Positions 23,564 through 35,510 of a stretch of DNA of 64,000 nt are shown here, in pieces. Numbering within the stretch: position 1 is the first letter of the stretch; every line of letters begins with the position of its first letter. This stretch comes from Monilinia fructicola. Its lineage: Eukaryota; Ascomycota; Leotiomycetes; Helotiales; Sclerotiniaceae. Position numbers and translations under genes: made by a program. A model generated the notes under the pieces. That model saw only the letters and a list, made by a program, of their open reading frames with translations. It did no database searches and had not been told where the DNA came from. The stretch is from the NCBI GenBank assembly GCA_008692225.1, contig VICG01000003.1:613501-677500 (forward strand). The letters run 5' to 3'.

Positions 23564-25263
23564 ATGACTCGCGGAGAGGTAAATAAACAAAACCAATTCC
23601 TCTATATCATAACACACTTCACCACTTACCTTGCCTTACTTCATTCAACGAAGATATATCTTTCTTCTCTATCCATTTGCCCATTCCCATTTGTTGTATT
23701 CGCGTCGCATTGACATTGATTGGTAATTAACAATTCGTTCGTTATAGATTCTTCACCTCCACATCGGTCAAGCTGGTACTCAGCTTGGTAACAGTGCTTG
23801 GGAGTTGTAAGTTGATTGGATCGATCAAGTATACTCGAGTCTTATATTGACTGATGGTTTTAGATATCTTCTCGAGCACGGTCTCTTGCAAGATGGTCGT
23901 CCTGACCCCGAGGCAAAGGCTATTCACGAATCTGGTGAACTAGATACCGTCTTCACAGAAACTGGTAACGGGAAATACGTTCCTCGATCCATCTTCGTCG
24001 ATCTCGACCCATCTCCAATCGACGAGATCAGAACTGGTGATTACAGATCTCTTTTCCACCCCGAGCTGTTGATCAGCGGAAAGGAAGATGCTGCCAATAA
24101 CTACGCTCGTGGTCATTATACAATTGGAAAGGAGATCTTGGATGGTACTCTGGACAAGATCCGTCGCGTTCTAGTAAGGGAATATTTCACTGTTGAAAAC
24201 GGAAGCATTACTGATTTTTCTGCTACTAGGATAACTGCTCTTCTCTCCAGGGTTTCTTGATCTTTCACTCTTTCGGTGGTGGAACCGGTTCTGGTTTCGG
24301 ATCCCTCTTGCTTGAGCGCCTCTCCACCGACTATGGCAAGAAATCCAAGCTCGAATTCGCAGTTTACCCAGCTCCAAGAGTTTCTACCGCTGTTGTCGAG
24401 CCATATAACGCTGTTCTCAGCACCCACAGCACTATCGAAAACTCCGATTGTACCTTCCTGGTCGATAACGAAGCTGTCTACGATATCTGCCGTCGCAACT
24501 TGGACATTCCTCGTCCTTCTTTCGAGCACCTCAACAGATTGATTGCTCAAGTTGTCAGCTCCATCACCTCGTCGCTTCGTTTCGATGGTGCTCTGAACGT
24601 CGATCTCAATGAGTTCCAAACTAACTTGGTTCCTTACCCAAGAATTCACTACCCATTGATCAGTTACGCTCCGGTCATTTCTGCTGCTAGAAGTTCTCAC
24701 GAGAGTTTCAAGACTCAAGAATTGACCCTTCAGTATGTTTCCCTATTTTGGCATTACATATCATACTGACTCTGCATAGATGCTTTGAGCCCAACAACCA
24801 AATGGTTGTCTGCGATCCTCGCAACGGAAAATACATGGCTGTTGCCCTCCTCTACCGTGGTGATGTCGTTCCCCGTGACTGTAACGCCGCTGTCGCCTCC
24901 CTCAAGGCGAAGACATCCTTCAACCTCGTTGAATGGTGTCCAACTGGTTTTAAGCTCGGTATCAACTACCAAAAGCCTGTGTCCGTCCCATCTACCGCAC
25001 CAGGAGATGGCGCCCTCGCTTCAGTCGATCGTTCCGTCAGTATGTTGTCCAACACCACCGCTATCGCCGAGGCCTGGTCAAGATTGGATCACAAATTCGA
25101 CCTCATGTACAGCAAGCGTGCCTTCGTGCATTGGTATGTTGGTGAAGGTATGGAGGAAGGAGAGTTCAGTGAGGCAAGAGAAGATTTGGCAGCTTTGGAG
25201 AAGGATTACGAAGAGGTTGCTGCTGATAGCTTCGAGGCTGAAGAGGGTGAGGCTGAGTATTAA
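23564..25263 (+). CDS. TUB1: Alpha-tubulin
   Basis: Alpha subunit of the microtubule heterodimer. Five exons (23564-23578, 23748-23806, 23864-24173, 24230-24732, 24780-25263) give 456 residues. The first exon encodes only MTRGE, joined to [20 protein letters not shown], the expected N-terminal start. The GTP-binding tubulin signature [17 protein letters not shown] is present. [16 protein letters not shown] and the alpha-type catalytic loop near [25 protein letters not shown] are intact. The C-terminal tail is acidic and ends EGEAEY, keeping the terminal Tyr typical of alpha-tubulin. A very short first exon followed by a long intron is common in fungal tubulin genes. Many ascomycetes have two alpha-tubulins; I cannot say which paralogue this is. 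Confidence 0.97.
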
Positions 25264-26444
25264 ATTACTAGCCGGTATATGTCATTGTGAGCTTTGCGTC
25301 ATTTTGATCCATATGGGGTGGTTTGTGTTCTGCGAATATCCGAAAAAGAGCGTCTGATTATTCGGTGAGGTGGGTAAATGAATTGAAGGACAGATGGAGT
25401 GTGTCTTGATTTGGGGAATGGAAGAGATGAAATATTTTAGTTTGCTAGACGATATTATGAATGGTTGATATGCAAATGGATATTATTATTGATTATAGGG
25501 GTGCTTTAATTTGCCCTTGACCCTGCAGGAGACTGTTGTTCATAATGGCCAAATATTTACTGAGCTCTAGCTTTTGACAAAGCGCTAAGTACTGGCTCAA
25601 CTAGGTATCATTCGAAATATTTATCTAGCATATATATGACACTTATCAGAGATCTGCGGAGTACCGTCATGTGGAAAAGTATCTCCAATACTGCCGCCCT
25701 CCTCATTCCTGTGAGCGCTTCTATTGAAACTTGGAGAGTTGTATAGTTACAAGAGTGCTCTGTCAAGTCAAGTCAAGTCAAGTCTCAGACGACCGTGATG
25801 GAATCTCATGAATCGGGGTGAGATGCAATTCTGGGGTTTCATCTCGCTCTTGTTGACTCTTGGGGTGACGTTATGTCGTGCTAATGGATTGAGGGGGGAG
25901 GGGAGGTTAGGTGGCTTGTATCACTCGAATTCGTTAAGCGTGTGGTGGAGGTATGTGTTTATGTGTGTGTGTATGTATGTATGCGTCGGGGTTTCGTGCG
26001 AGGATGAGGGATGCTGATAAAGAGCGAGGGACTGGTGGCACGATATATCGAATGCATGACGATGGTCTGGAGAACAGCTACTCGCGTCATTCAACGATGC
26101 GTGGCCAGGAAGGTAGTTGAGCTGCACGCCTCAGTGAGCTGGATCCAAATAGTCTTTCTCCCGTGGGGAAACAGAGGTGCTGGTGTTGACCAGGCGGAAA
26201 GTACGCGGTTGGTCCCTCGCATTTTCACGGGGTTTGAATTGGGGGTGCGAAGATGTTGGGAGAGGAGTTGCGAGGGGGGTGGGAGAGAGAATTGCGTTGA
26301 GGGTGGTGTAGGTGAAAGATGAAGATGATATTAAGAAGTGTTCTGCTGCGCAAGGAGCCGATATTGCCAGGTGGAGGCTTGAGATTTCGAGAGCCAAATC
26401 GTCCGGGGGGGATGGACTGTTGAATTTTGATACAGAGGTTAGAG
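25264..26444. other. Convergent intergenic region
   Basis: 3' flank of alpha-tubulin and of the small minus-strand gene. It contains a short CAAGT pentamer array (25762-25785) and a TATG/TGTG tract near 25950-25985. No gene is supportable. Confidence 0.6.
25762..25785. repeat. (TCAAG)n pentamer array
   Basis: Four to five tandem copies of TCAAG, 0.5 kb after the alpha-tubulin stop. Confidence 0.8.
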
Positions 26445-26878
26445 CTACTGATTCGGTTCTGGAATTTGGAGAGGATCCTTGTGGTCGGTCTGTGCCAGGA
26501 TTCCACTTCCAATGCAGATGCCCATAACCATGAGGTTGGGAGTTACGCGCAGCAAATTGGCCAGTCTATAGCCAGTAGGGAATTTGCCTTGAAAGCTGAA
26601 GGGGGAGAATGCGCGTGGGTGTAATACGATCTCGTGAATTCTTTCTCGGTGTCGTGAGGGACATGGTACGTCTTGCTGTTCGTCAAGCGAATGATGTTTA
26701 GCGACATTGCATCTTCGGAGAGCTTGAGTTTAGGGGCCGTAGCAGGGAGACTTTCTTGGAATGCTGGGGTCTCGGGGCTCGCGACTGCGTGGGTTTTGAA
26801 GCGCTGGGCTTGCTTTTCGGCGTTGGTTCCATCGGCTGGGCAGGTTGCTGGATGTGGTGTGCTATCGTCTGCAGCCAT
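26445..26878 (-). CDS. Small hypothetical protein (119 residues)
   Basis: I do not recognise this protein. Exons 26670-26878 and 26445-26595, joined by a 74-nt GT-AG intron (donor GTACCA, acceptor CTTCAG), give an uninterrupted 119-residue frame. The N-terminal half is Ala/Pro/Thr-rich (MAADDSTPHPATCPADGTN) with a basic stretch (EKQAQRFKTHAV). The second half starts MSLNIIRLTNSKT, crosses the splice to FQGKFPTGYRLANLL, contains a moderately hydrophobic segment (NLMVMGICIGSGILAQ) and ends DPLQIPEPNQ. Support is the intron fitting phase and size exactly and the absence of stops. Without homology, a chance frame is not excluded. Flanks are AT-rich and hold no partner gene. Confidence 0.45.
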
Positions 26879-27625
26879 GCGGTGTCGGTAGTGTAACACC
26901 CTGCGTTATAGCTGTTACAATCATAATCATGTCTGTGGACATTGACACATTCATGGATACGTCATCGTTATTATCAAAGGGGTGCATTTCGGGTAGAAAG
27001 GGGATAGATAATCGCGAGATGCTTGGCTTGTAGATAAGCGAAGTGTAGGCAGAGGGATTTCTGAAAATTATAGCAACCACCAATTACGCACTAAAATTGC
27101 CCTTTCGAATGTGTTTTAAGTGATCCCAACAGTTTCTTGAAATATACAAAGCTATAACTATCAAGGCGCCTACCGCTTTAATATCTTTATGTAGATTCCT
27201 AATTCCACAGATAGATCGAGAAATGAAGAATAAGAGAACTGTCAAACAGCGTTTTTACTAGTCTGCACGTGAAATATATTAGTGCTCAAAGTGTATCCAT
27301 GGATGGCAGTATATTATCAGGACTTGCCAGGAGTATAATGTGATATATTCTGCAGGAATTGAATCAAGGATTCGATGGAGGTTGAAGATGATTGTTCTAG
27401 TTCGTACCCTGCCAAATCGGCATCATAGCATCGCTTGTTTGACTTTCATGGAACGATACCACTTAAGCAACCAAGTATCTCATTCAGTCCTTAACGGCGA
27501 ATAAGACACAGCTCCATCTCCATTATGATATCCTCTTAAGTAGTAACGTTATCCCATTCCCTCTTCCTTTTCTCCTCCACCATTGATCTCGAACCGACAG
27601 GTACCGTCCCATAAGATTTTCCCAA
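26879..27625. other. AT-rich intergenic region
   Basis: No coding frame, RNA gene or tandem repeat that I can support. Confidence 0.5.
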
Positions 27626-28250
27626 CTAGCTGACATATAACCATTCAATAATATCATGCGCATTCTTCACCTCTTTCACAATACTCGGCACATTAATTTC
27701 TTTGCTCAAAAACCTAGCACTATCAAGCGTAACTTTAGGAATTTCTGTGTGAGAAATTTCGGATCGTTTTCATTAGGATGCTTATAGGGCGGATCTCGAG
27801 ATAGCACGTCTACTTCGATTCTCTAATTCAAGCAACATAATCTCCCGATCTCACCAAAATACCCAGTTCGCGCAGGTTTTTAACGGCTATTTGATTTGTA
27901 ATCTAATGCAACGTAGAAATCATGGACGCAATATTGAAATTTCACTCCGAAAGCATAAAGGTCCTCAGCTTTTCTTGAACAGAAAGATAGATTAGTCGTG
28001 CTTGGAGATTCTCGAGAGCGCGGGCAATACGTAATTTACTGGGATCTGCACCGATGACAAATGGTTTTGGACTGACGAGTGATACGATGTGCGCTGCGAG
28101 CTTCCCAGGTCCGCAGCCGATATCGAGAATGTGTGTACTGGGGATGATGGCGAGGAGATGGAACAGATGATGGCTGGCTGGCTTTGTAAAAGGTGTAGTT
28201 AACGACCGTCGAACATTTTGCTAGCTCTGAAGTCTGTGTCATGCCCGTGT
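27626..28250 (-). pseudogene. Decayed SAM-dependent methyltransferase
   Basis: Minus-strand pieces of a class I methyltransferase appear in the right order but in different frames. Reading from 28250 down: VVNYTFYKASQ, then HLLAIIPSTHILDIGCGPGK, whose DIGCGPG is the SAM-binding motif I. Next come VIGADPSKLRIARALENLQ (motif II region), a fragment KAEDLYAFGVKF, and a C-terminal stretch SHTEIPKVTLDSARFLSKE ending at a stop at 27626-27628. At least two frame changes and internal stops separate them, and no splice sites repair the set. Unlike the single homopolymer slips elsewhere in the window, the damage here is multiple, so I call it a genuine relic. Its closest relatives are probably small-molecule methyltransferases (trans-aconitate/UbiE-like), but the substrate is unknown. 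Confidence 0.7.
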
Positions 28251-29175
28251 TTGTTCATAGTGCGGAATGATTTGAGCCCTTGTATTACTCTTCCAGCACA
28301 GATTCGAGAGGGAGATGAACGTATCAAATTTCGACCTTGAAAAATTATGAAGCTGTAGAAGACAAGGCTATTCAACCAGAATCTGAGAGTTTAAATGGCT
28401 TGCAATAACGAAGCGGACATGGCAAGCGAGCTATCACGAGCACTTTTGGGCTATTATTGGGATCCTAAGAAAATACTGTCTAATTTGACAAAAAGTCAAG
28501 GATAGTCTTGAAGGGGTTGGCGGAATAAAGTTGCCTCTTGCATCAAAGCTGTCAAGAAGGGATATGTGGTGGGAATGCGAGAGGATGGATAGATGGATAG
28601 ATGCATATGGATGCGATTTGGTGATTGTGAACTACATATGTAGATAGTTGGAGTCGCGTGGAAAGTATTTTAGTATGCCATGACAATTCATGAGGAAGAA
28701 GCATAAGATCATTACCTCAATCTTTGATAGAAGTATGAGATATAAACAAAGTATACTAATATACCGCTAGTAAGGCGTATAGAATATTCCTAACTGCAGG
28801 ATATTGAGAACTGGATGCCACCACTTGATTGGGAGCCAGATACTACATTATAGATCGTGCACACGTTGTTTGATTTGGTAAGAATATGAAGATCTGACAT
28901 TTCAAACCAAATGCGTAATAATGGAAAGTGCCTAGGTAGTTTGAAAGCTTGAGCAAATAGTTCTACTCGAGTACTAGGTATTTCTTGCAATAATAAATTT
29001 ATATGGATATAAATCTCGAATGATGGCAGACACAATCATCTTGCTGACGTAATAAGCATGGCGTAATCAAAAGATCTTGGGTATATATTTTGAAGCAATC
29101 TGGTTGCATTCAACAATCACTAAATCATTCATGGTTCTGTGGTAACGTGACCGGTTCGAGTTCACTCGATCACCA
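28251..29175. other. AT-rich intergenic region upstream of tRNA-Tyr
   Basis: No supportable gene. About 35 bases before the tRNA there is a B-box-like element (GGTTCGAGTTC near 29153), discussed under rejected items. Confidence 0.5.
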
Positions 29176-29262
29176 CTCTCGGTCGTCTAGTTGGTTTATG
29201 ACGTCAGACTGTAATTGTACATTGTAATCTGGATGTCGCGCGTTCGACTCGCGCCTGAGAGA
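29176..29262 (+). tRNA. tRNA-Tyr (anticodon GTA) with 12-nt intron
   Basis: Folds as a complete cloverleaf. The acceptor stem CTCTCGG pairs with CTGAGAG (seven pairs, one G-T). The D stem is GTC/GAC, the anticodon stem TCAGA/TCTGG and the T arm GCGCG-TTCGACT-CGCGC; the discriminator base is A. The anticodon loop CTGTAA...A contains GTA at positions 34-36. A 12-nt intron (TTGTACATTGTA) follows position 37, the canonical site for nuclear tRNA introns, and tRNA-Tyr genes commonly carry one. A run of T at 29266-29271 right after the gene is the RNA polymerase III terminator. CCA is not encoded. Confidence 0.95.
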
Positions 29263-29909
29263 CTCTTTTTTGTACTTTTTTACCTATGATCTGCTGTTTA
29301 AGAACCTTTTGGGCTTTGGGGCGGAGTTTGGAGAATGTATGTGGGGGATAATTTTTATAAGCCTTATGATTGAGGATGCATGTGCTCTCGTGTGTTGATA
29401 AGATAACCGCTGGGTATTAAATAGTAATTCATAGCCTTAAAAGTGCTAGATAGCTAGGTAGGTATCTTGATGTAGAAGTCCACGGGTCTATACTTCAATG
29501 ATCGTTCTTAGGAGAAATAGGTAGAGTGAATCAATTATTAGAAACAATTAGGTTTTTACTAGATGTATTATATAATTCGTTAATAAACTATATAATAATA
29601 TCATCTCTAATACTTGTATATCTCTACAGAATATTTCATGTTGATCATACTATTTTTTATTGTAATCTTATTATTAACACCCCGCCCTCCTTAGTTGAAA
29701 TAAATAGGCTTAGCCTATCGTGGCACTAGCGAATCTAAAGGCTTCAAAAGTTGGGGCATCGTAGATCTTCCGACTTTCACCCGATATATGAGTCTCATCT
29801 CTTGAGGCGGGGAATAATTTTTTTGTTTCTCTTATTTCAACCCCGCCGTTCCTCAAACATCTCGAACTGATTTCTCAAGTTGTGCTTTCTCGCACAACAG
29901 GTAGAAAGA
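29263..29909. other. Pol III terminator and ADE6 upstream region
   Basis: Begins with the T-run terminator of the tRNA, continues as AT-rich DNA with one TCCACGGGT motif (29479-29487), and ends with the presumed ADE6 promoter and leader. Confidence 0.6.
29266..29271 (+). terminator. RNA polymerase III terminator of tRNA-Tyr
   Basis: Run of six T a few bases after the mature tRNA 3' end, with a second T-run about ten bases further on. This is the standard Pol III stop signal. Confidence 0.85.
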
Positions 29910-32900
29910 ATGGAATACCTCAAATTACCTGGAGATTCTTGCTTCACATCAGCTGAGGCTGTGAAACTCGCTGCCAGAATCAATGATCTTCATTCAGTGA
30001 AGGTTGAACTCAAGGGAGTCTGGGTCCATTACACTCATTTGCGTCATTCTGATCCCGAAACTGAAGTCAAGATCAAACAACTTCTTCCAGGTGTTTTATC
30101 TTCAAATTCAGAGGCTATATTGGCGGCCACACCGGGAAGCAAAATATATTGTAAGCACGATGATCGTTTTCTTATATGGCTTTGATTCGTCTACCCTTGA
30201 TAAGCAAAGTAATGCCACATCCGTGGAACCAAGTAAGTGACTAACTCCTTACTCTTATAGATATTACTCCCCGAAATCTTTCTCCATGGAGTTCCAAGGC
30301 TACAAATATCGCACATGTATGCGGTCTCGAATCCCAGGTTCAACGAATCGAAAGAGGTCGGGCCGTATTGGTACAATTCGCGGATCCAGCTGAGGCAGAG
30401 GTGAGCACGATTGGGTCCCTTTCAGTTCAGATTACCCGCTGTTCAAGTCTGTTTGAACATTCACTTCTATTTGGGTATTCAAGTCTATTCGAATCCATTT
30501 GCATGTTCCAATGCAGCTCATTTGAATATTGGCTTCTGTTTAATTGACCATTCGATTTACTTGTTTGGTTTTGACGCTTCATATTCTCCTTACTTTCACT
30601 TTCACTTTCGCTTCAGCCCCTTGAAAATAGTAATTACTGATCTCCCGATTCTTCAGAGAGAGGATTTGCCATTTAAAGATGTTCTTTACGACCGCATGAC
30701 TGAGAACATTAGTACCGAGGAACCAGATGTAGTCAAAATTTTCGAAGAAGGCGAGCCAATCGCCTTGGAAGTTGTTGACCTTTGGGTGGAAGGTTCATCT
30801 CCAATTGAAGTTTTAAAGGCATACAACGTAAAGCGTGGTCTGGCTCTAGACACACCTGAAATGGAGTATCTTGTGGAAAAATATACTGAACACGGAAGAT
30901 CACCTACCGATGTTGAATTGTTTATGTTTGCGCAAGTCAATTCTGAGCATTGCAGACACAAGCAGTTCAATGCGAATTGGACAATTGATGGCATGGGTAT
31001 GGATAGGAGTTTATTCGAAATGATTCGCAACACTCACAAGAAAAATCCGGGATATACCGTATCAGCATATAGTGATAATGCTGCTGTTTTACAAGGAGAG
31101 ATGGCAAGTCACTGGGCTCCTGAATACTCTACTGGTAGCTGGAAACAAACCCCTGAAATTGTGCACATTTTAGCGAAGGTCGAGACCCACAACCACCCTA
31201 CTGCAATTTCGCCTTTCCCAGGAGCAGCAACAGGCTCTGGTGGAGAGATCAGAGACGAAGGTGCCGTCGGTAGAGGTTCCAGCCCTAAAGCTGGTCTTTG
31301 TGGATTCTGGGTTTCAGATCTTTTGATTCCAGGAAACAAGCAACCATGGGAAATGGATGTTGGCAAACCAGCACATTATGCTAGTAGCTTGGATATTATG
31401 TTGGAAGCACCAATTGGTAGTGCCAGATTCAATAATGAGTTTGGTAGACCATGTCTTGCCGGCACATTCCGCACTCTCCTCACAGATGCAGATGCCTCAA
31501 CGGATGAGTGTCGTGGTTACCATAAGCCCATCATGATCGCTGGTGGACTCGGTACTGTCAGACCAGAACATGCTCTTAAGAATGGCAATGACGTGAAACC
31601 AGAAGCTCATGTGATTGTTCTTGGTGGCCCAGCAATGTTGATTGGTCTTGGTGGGGGTGCAGCCTCGAGTAACACATCTGCCGGGGAAAGCTCAGTTGAG
31701 CTCGACTTTGACAGTGTTCAGCGAGGAAATCCAGAAATGGAACGAAGAGCTCAAATGGTGATTGACCATTGCAGAGCTTTGAAGGATGAAAATCCTATCG
31801 CTTTCATCCATGATGTAGGAGCCGGTGGATTATCAAATGCCTTACCGGAACTTGTTAAAGATGCTGGGTATGGTGGTAAATTTGAGCTCAGAAATGTTGA
31901 GAGCGCGGATAGTAGCATGAGCCCATTGCAAATATGGTGCTGTGAAGCTCAAGAACGTTACGTCTTGATCGTCAACAAGGAAGATCTTGGTAGATTTACC
32001 AGCATTGCTAGTAAGTCTTGTCTCAAGGAAAGTTTAAGCTTCATACTAATCATCCATAGAACGTGAGCGATGTGGCTTTTCCAATGTTGGAACTGTTGTT
32101 CCTAAAGATCAAGATGGAGTCGCCAAACTTGTGGTAACTGATCGGGATTCTACAGAGCATCCTACACCAATCGATCTTCCTATGTCTACCTTGTTCCCCA
32201 AGGACAGAAAATTGGAGAGGATCGTGCAGTCCAGGAAGCCACAGCTTCTCCCATTTAACGCAGAGAAGTCTCTCAAGGAAGCTTATCCCCAAATTCCTGA
32301 TCATGATCTCTTAAGAATGGCCATCGAGCGTGTCTTCTCTCTACCATCCGTTGGCTCTAAATCATTCCTTATTACTATCGGTGATCGTAGCGTTGGAGGT
32401 CTGACAGTTCGCGACCAAATGGTTGGGCCATGGCAAACCCCTGTTGCAGACGTAGCGGTCACAGCCTCTGCTCTTAACATTGGTGGCAAGCTCAAGACTG
32501 GTGAAGCTATGGCAATGGGTGAAAAGCCCACTCTGGCTTTAATTTCGGCTGCAGCGTCCGCTAGAATGGCTGTTGCCGAAAGTTTGATGAACATTGGAGC
32601 AGCACACCTTTTAGATAACTTGCCCCGCATACGCTTATCTGCAAACTGGATGGCTTCGGTACACCAACCTGGTGAAGGTGCAGCTTTATACGAGGCAGTA
32701 CAAGCAATTGGAATGGACCTTTGTCCTAAGCTCGGAGTTAGTATCCCTGTTGGTAAAGATTCTACATCAATGAAAGCCTCGTGGAAAGATCAAAAGACTG
32801 GAGATTCAAAAAACAGTCACAGCTCCTATGACTGTTGTCATATCCGCTTTTGCGCCAGTAGCTAATGTCCGTAACACATGGACACCTGCACTTCGAAGAC

Positions 32901-34396
32901 TTGAAGATGTTGGAGAAACTACACTAATGTATGTTGACCTTGCTCAAGGCCACAAAGCTATGGGTGGATCAGCACTTGCGCAATCTTTCGGTCAGATTGG
33001 TGATGAAGCACCAGATGTTAGGGACACCGATCTCATTGTTGACTACTTTGATGCATTGCAACAGTTACATGAGTCGGGTGTTGTATTGGCATATCATGAC
33101 ATCTCAGATGGTGGTTTGCTGACTACAATCGCTGAAATGATGTTTGCTGGGCGATGTGGAGCTGAGATCATGCTCGATGGAGTTTCCAAGAGCGCTTCGC
33201 CATCTGATGTCATCGAGGCTCTATTCAATGAAGAACTCGGAGCTGTTTTCCAAGTCCGAAAATCAGATGAGGTGAACTTTATGAGATGTTTTGCTACATG
33301 TGGACCTCCCCCAGGACTCATCAGAAAGATTGGTCGGGTACCAGCTGTATCGAAGCAGCAGCTCGCCATCCGCTATGGACAGAAGCCAATCCTACATATT
33401 TCTAGATCTGAACTCCAACAGCAATGGACCAAAACATCTTACCAGATGCAACGTCTTAGAGACAATGTCGACTGCGCTGATGTTGAATACGAGAACATCA
33501 AGGATGACCGCGATCCTGGTCTGCACTACACCCTTACTTATGAACCCAAGGAGAGCATTCTGCCATTAACAGCATCAATCACATCGGCCTTCGCAAAAGC
33601 TCCTCGTGTAGCTATTCTCCGTGAACAAGGAGTTAATGGCCACGCCGAAATGGCCTTTGCTTTCAAGGCTGCAGGATTCGATCCTATTGATGTGCACATG
33701 ACTGATATCATATCCGGACATTATTCGCTCGCTAATTTTGTTGGTGTTGCTGCCTGTGGTGGTTTCTCTTATGGTGATGTCCTTGGTGCTGGTCGCGGCT
33801 GGGCAAATTCAATTCTCATGCATGAGCAAAAGGCTCGACCAGAGTTTGAGAATTTCTTCAAACGCCCAGACACCTTCGCATTGGGCGTCTGCAATGGTTG
33901 CCAAATGCTTAGTCGCATATCCGAACTCATTCCTGGCACTTCTCATTGGCCTGTTTTCGTTGACAATCAATCTCAGCAATTCGAAGGCAGAGTCAGCATG
34001 GTAAAGATTCAAGACAATGCCAAGAAACCATCTGTTTTCCTTCACGGTATGAACGGAAGTTCCCTGCCTATCGTGGTTTCTCACGGTGAAGGCCGAGCTT
34101 CTTTCAAAAACGACACCGATTTGGAGGCCATGAATGCAGATGATCTCATCCCAATTAGATATACCGATAACTTTGATAAACCAACCATGAGATACCCATA
34201 CAATCCAAACGGCAGTCCCGAAGGTATCGCAGCTGTTAGAAGTTTGGACGGAAGAGTATTGGCTATGATGCCACATCCTGAGAGAACGATTCTGGCAGAT
34301 GTGGGTAGTTATGTGCCAAGGGAGAGTGTGGAGGAATGGGGGGAGTTTGGACCCTGGGTTAGAATGTTCAAGAGTGCGAGAAGATGGGTTGGTTGA
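29910..34396 (+). CDS. ADE6: Phosphoribosylformylglycinamidine synthase (FGAM synthase)
   Basis: Large cytosolic FGAM synthase, fourth step of de novo purine synthesis: FGAR plus glutamine plus ATP gives FGAM. Exons 29910-30150, 30261-30400, 30657-32010 and 32060-34396 give about 1356 residues, the usual size. Order: N-terminal PurS-like part ([17 protein letters not shown]); linker; first synthetase half with [33 protein letters not shown] and [15 protein letters not shown]; second half with [15 protein letters not shown] and [10 protein letters not shown]; then a class I glutamine amidotransferase domain with nucleophile Cys in [11 protein letters not shown] and the terminal His/Glu of MMPHPERT. 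At 32808-32813 an A6 run causes a one-base shift: GDSK must join [13 protein letters not shown] in the next frame. With everything else intact I take this as an extra A in the assembly. Short introns fit GT-AG rules. Confidence 0.95.
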
Positions 34397-35510
34397 TTGC
34401 AGCGATATGAATGGGATTTACGGACAAAAAATTGGTTAGAATTGGGATGGGTGGATATCATTGCATGCATTGCTGCTGATGGAGTTTTCGGGGTAGATAT
34501 GAGATAGATGGTTATGATGCGAATTTCAAAACATGTTTCTTTCTTGACATCGAGATGTCTGTTCGTATATGTTTGATCCATTTATTCATCCATTTTATTT
34601 CATTTAAAGTACTCGTGCGTGCATCTTGCAGTACCATGTATCAGGATCTGAAAATTGAATTGAGCCATCTGGAATCAAGGTATCTCTAAGCTAGAGTCCT
34701 TCACTTTTGGCCATTTGAATAAATGAAAGCCAACCAACTGCCTTTCTGCCAGCAGAGCATAATTTCACTAATTCCTCTTTATTCCCCAGAATAATCCTAC
34801 CATTAACCTCCCGACCTCCACCCACCGCTTTCAACGGGAATCAAGAGACAATCCCCTGAGGAGCTAGTGCTCTATTATCCTACGATCACCGAGGGAAGCA
34901 TGTATGTACAGTCACAATTTGCACTATGAGCTTCTCCACCATTATGAGAAAGTAAACAGTATTAACCAGATCTTGCGAACATGGAAGAGTATTTACCAGC
35001 ACGACCAAAAGGCTCTTGAAGAGGTAGAAGAGTTTGTTGCCGGATTTGCAAGAGTCGCAGTTCTCTCGGTTTTACCACCGACGTTGCTCTTGGATACCTC
35101 TCTTCTCTTCCAGGGAGGAAGACTTGCCCGTCGCCAGTGGCCTGTCACTTGTGAGTGCTAGACGTGATGGACTGCATGTACTGCCCGCTGGTGATTTGCT
35201 ATGGGTAGGTGGAGAATTGTCCTTGCCTTTAGCGAAAAACTTCGAGTTGGTGCCGCGCAAGAAGCAGTAGTGGGTTAGATGTATCACTCTCCCGACAAAC
35301 AGATCAGGTCCGCTGAAAAGGGAGTGTCAGGGGTGAAACTAAACATCGTTTATCCGTGGACTCGCTGGTCATGTTTAAAAGGCCAGAGGGTTGGACAACA
35401 CTGGAATGAAATAGTCGGAGCTCTATAATTAATGTTTGGGGGGATAGCCATCAAACATTGATTAATCGCACTCCCTGGAGAGCATCACCCGCGGCCAAGT
35501 CAAGCAGATC
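34397..35510. other. Convergent intergenic region
   Basis: Between ADE6 and the GRF zinc-finger gene. An 85-codon plus-strand frame (34904-35161) lacks family motifs and was not accepted. No RNA gene or repeat is evident. Confidence 0.55.

Noticed and set aside
29140..29175. B-box-like GGTTCGAGTTC with flanking GTGA/TCAC, ahead of tRNA-Tyr
   Set aside because: Looks like a T-arm but no A box, anticodon arm or acceptor stem can be built around it. At most a tRNA scrap or chance.
34904..35161. 85-codon plus-strand frame with a real ATG
   Set aside because: Composition is protein-like in its first 50 residues but there is no recognised motif and no upstream or downstream exon. Left as unannotated.
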